Of a stretch of 33,221 nt of DNA, positions 31,301 to 33,221 are shown one piece after another; position 1 is the first letter of the stretch; each line of letters opens with the position of its first letter. Location of the stretch: assembly GCA_002270565.1 (NCBI GenBank), contig NQMI01000256.1, positions 1 through 33,221 of the forward strand, written 5' to 3'. The notes under the pieces are model-generated. The model saw nothing but the letters and a program-made list of their open reading frames with translations, searched no databases and had not been told where the DNA came from. The position numbers and the translations under genes were made by a program. This DNA is from Stenocarpella maydis. Lineage: Eukaryota; Ascomycota; Sordariomycetes; Diaporthales; Diaporthaceae.

Positions 31301-33221
31301 TGCATGCACACCGCTGCGGGGGGGCTAGGCGGCTTTGCCATCGTCGACGTCCAGAGGAGGTGATCAAGCACGCTCTCGCGGTTCTAGTCGCACAAATGAC
31401 GCCCCGAGGTTGTCGGTAGGGCTTCGCTAGATGGCCTCCGTGCTGACGAAAGTGTCAGGCATTTTGGGGGGGGGGGCGCGCCGAAAGTGGGATGGTGCTT
31501 TGGATCGCGGGCAACCTTGAGTGCGGAGAGAGGCGACCCGATGCTGTGGCATCGGTAGGATTTGGCAGCCCTGGTCGGTGCCCAGATGCCGCGATTGGCG
31601 CCGAGGAGAGACATTGCCGGATCCCTCACCGTCAGGGGTGGACTGGCACACAGGGGTAACACGCACATGTGCCTTTGTTCTGCCTCTTCGTGGGCTTGGG
31701 CTTTGAATCTGGACTTGGATGCACTTCGACAGTGCAGCGACATGCGGCTGCCCTTTGTGCCACCTGAAACGCATGCTGAAGACTCAGCTCTGAGAGACAG
31801 TTCGGTGCTATGCGGTTGCCCTGTTTGCCCTGGATGGTCAACTGATGATATCTTGAAACGTGGGGACTCGCTTATTTGCAACCACCAACGGGAGTTTTGG
31901 GAAGGTGGTTCGAGCCCAGGGCATGCGCCACAAGCGACAGGGACTCGGCTGGACACTGAGCCCTCGGTAAAGGACTGCCATCCCCTTGACTACTGCGTAC
32001 AGACCCTCTGGCGTTGTCTCTGGCAGCTGAGTGCCATCTGCGGGACAAACCCACGGTTCCCGGAATATCGATGGCACTACTGCAATTGGGCATGTGAAAG
32101 ATACGGCTTGAGGAATGAGAATCGGGGCCGCAGACCTACTGCACCGCAGTATAGGCGTTAGTGCAGGGCTGTCGAGCCATCATCAGCTGGCGTACGCGGC
32201 CCTGTGACGGACCCCACTTCGTCCTTCGGTCAGCGATGGCGTACTATGTATGTATGTGGGAGTTGGTTGTGCGACGACAGTGGGGAACACGCCATCCACC
32301 CCTGACAAGAAAGGTAATGTGTACACTAAGGTGTCGTAGTTCACTTGAACTGGAATGCATTTCTGGATGATTCCTGCATCTTTCACCTGCACGTGCCATC
32401 GGGCTGTATCGTGTGGTACGCTAATAAGAGTTGGGCATTGTACTCCAACGCGCTCGGTCCGCCAGTATCCGGACATCATGTCGCAGCACATACATACATA
32501 GTAGCCTCGATAGCCCGACAGCCCGACAGCACACCCTGCGGGTATCTGTATGCACTGCAACTCTGTGCCCCGGGGGCTCTTCGATCAACCGTTCCTGGCT
32601 GTCGCAAAGAGGGCCCTGGCAGTAGTTGCGAGCGGTCTGAGTATGAACTCGACTGGGCTGCCGGGTTGCTGCTTGTCGAGAGGGTCATCTCGGCTAGCAC
32701 TGCTGGGGGCAGATCCCCCAGAGAATATTCCACCAGTGTGGGTGGGTAACTTGTAGTGCACGCTGCGTACACTATACTGTAGAGAACACGGCGCAATGAG
32801 TGCTGGTATATTGCAATGGGCCGGGGGACAGAGACACCAGCGCCGCGGGTGCCGACACCCTGTCACCGCTCCGTGACTGATCAGACAAAGGTGCAATACA
32901 GTACATACCACGTAGCTTGAGGCCCGTTGAACTGGTTAGGCGGCATTTACTAGCTGCCGCAGCCCCAGAAACCCGACGTCCAGGACCCAGTGCGAACATT
33001 GCGCTACTGCCAGAGCGGAGCCAGCCACAGGGTGAGCTTCTCCATAGTAAATCTGGATTCGGACCCTGGTGCAGGTCGTGCTATAGTCGCCGTCGTTATG
33101 CTCCAATAGTCGTATTCGATGCCTCCTTTTTGGGTGAGTGAGCGCGGGAGGGCTTGAGCAAAAGATGAGCATATATCTTGGCGGGTGTGTGTCGAAATGA
33201 CAGAACTTAGAGCTGAACGAG
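28389..33221. other. Right-hand region without a supported gene
   Basis: This holds the CIA2 promoter and about 4.5 kb more. A TC microsatellite lies at 28741-28751. The largest open frames (31562-32161 +, 199 codons with a Cys-rich second half; 31384-31956 -, 190 codons) lie opposite each other, and neither resembles a known family or has a splice structure I can see. Frames after 32160 likewise compete on both strands. G/C homopolymers occur at 29526-29547, about 29994-30004, and 31466-31476. I see no RNA gene. A gene lying mostly beyond 33221 cannot be excluded. Confidence 0.45.
29526..29547. other. Poly-C tract with two undetermined bases
   Basis: Thirteen C, two N at 29539-29540, then seven C. 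This is an assembly or base-calling uncertainty inside a homopolymer; tract length is unknown, and open frames reported through it are not meaningful. Confidence 0.95.

Noticed and set aside
31860..31930. GGTTCGAGCCC, which resembles a tRNA B box
   Set aside because: No A box at the right distance and no acceptor or anticodon stem could be folded around it.
31562..32161. 199-codon Cys-containing frame on the plus strand
   Set aside because: It starts without ATG context, is opposed by a 190-codon frame on the other strand, has no signal peptide from its first internal ATG, and matches no family I know. Kept only as a remark.

Overview
This window looks like nuclear DNA of a filamentous ascomycete (Pezizomycotina, probably Sordariomycetes). 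The reasons are: genes split by short GT..AG introns (mostly 49-114 nt) with CTAAC/CTGAC-like branch points; a secreted GH6 cellulase; eukaryotic housekeeping genes (U5 snRNP GTPase, cytosolic thiolase, CTP synthase, MIP18-type Fe-S protein); and an AT-rich block decayed in the way fungal repeat-induced point mutation (RIP) decays repeats. Species cannot be read from the sequence. The window holds six intact multi-exon genes, which I reconstructed exon by exon; every junction keeps frame and restores the family's conserved residues.

Layout. 1-2825: AT-rich, ORF-free repeat graveyard with recognisable diverged repeat pairs. 2826-4590: mixed-composition transposon debris, including a 140-bp solo LTR with intact 5-bp target duplication (3746-3895) and a 23-bp minisatellite. 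4595-5806 (+): APH/ecdysteroid-kinase-like small-molecule kinase. 6662-8102 (-): single-domain GH6 cellobiohydrolase, convergent with the kinase. 9.8-11.4 kb (-): a frameshifted F-box/ankyrin relic and an unassigned degraded coding stretch. 11923-14253 (-): ten-exon CTP synthase. 14.3-17.2 kb: uncertain coding scraps. 17427-18855 (-) and 19527-23152 (+): acetyl-CoA C-acetyltransferase and the U5 snRNP GTPase Snu114, divergent from a 671-bp promoter region. 23.2-27.4 kb: gene-free, with homopolymer and microsatellite tracts. 27405-28388 (-): MIP18-family CIA2 protein. 28389-33221: no gene I can support, plus a two-N assembly gap in a C tract.

The genes do not form a pathway or an obvious cluster. 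CTP synthase (nucleotides), thiolase (sterol precursors), Snu114 (splicing) and Cia2 (cytosolic Fe-S assembly) are ordinary conserved genes from 11.9 to 28.4 kb. The left third is accessory in character: repeats, decayed genes, an extracellular cellulase and a kinase of unknown substrate. I found no convincing new biological system. The observations most worth checking are the solo LTR, the palindrome-bearing repeat pair in the RIP-like block, and the several-frame F-box relic.
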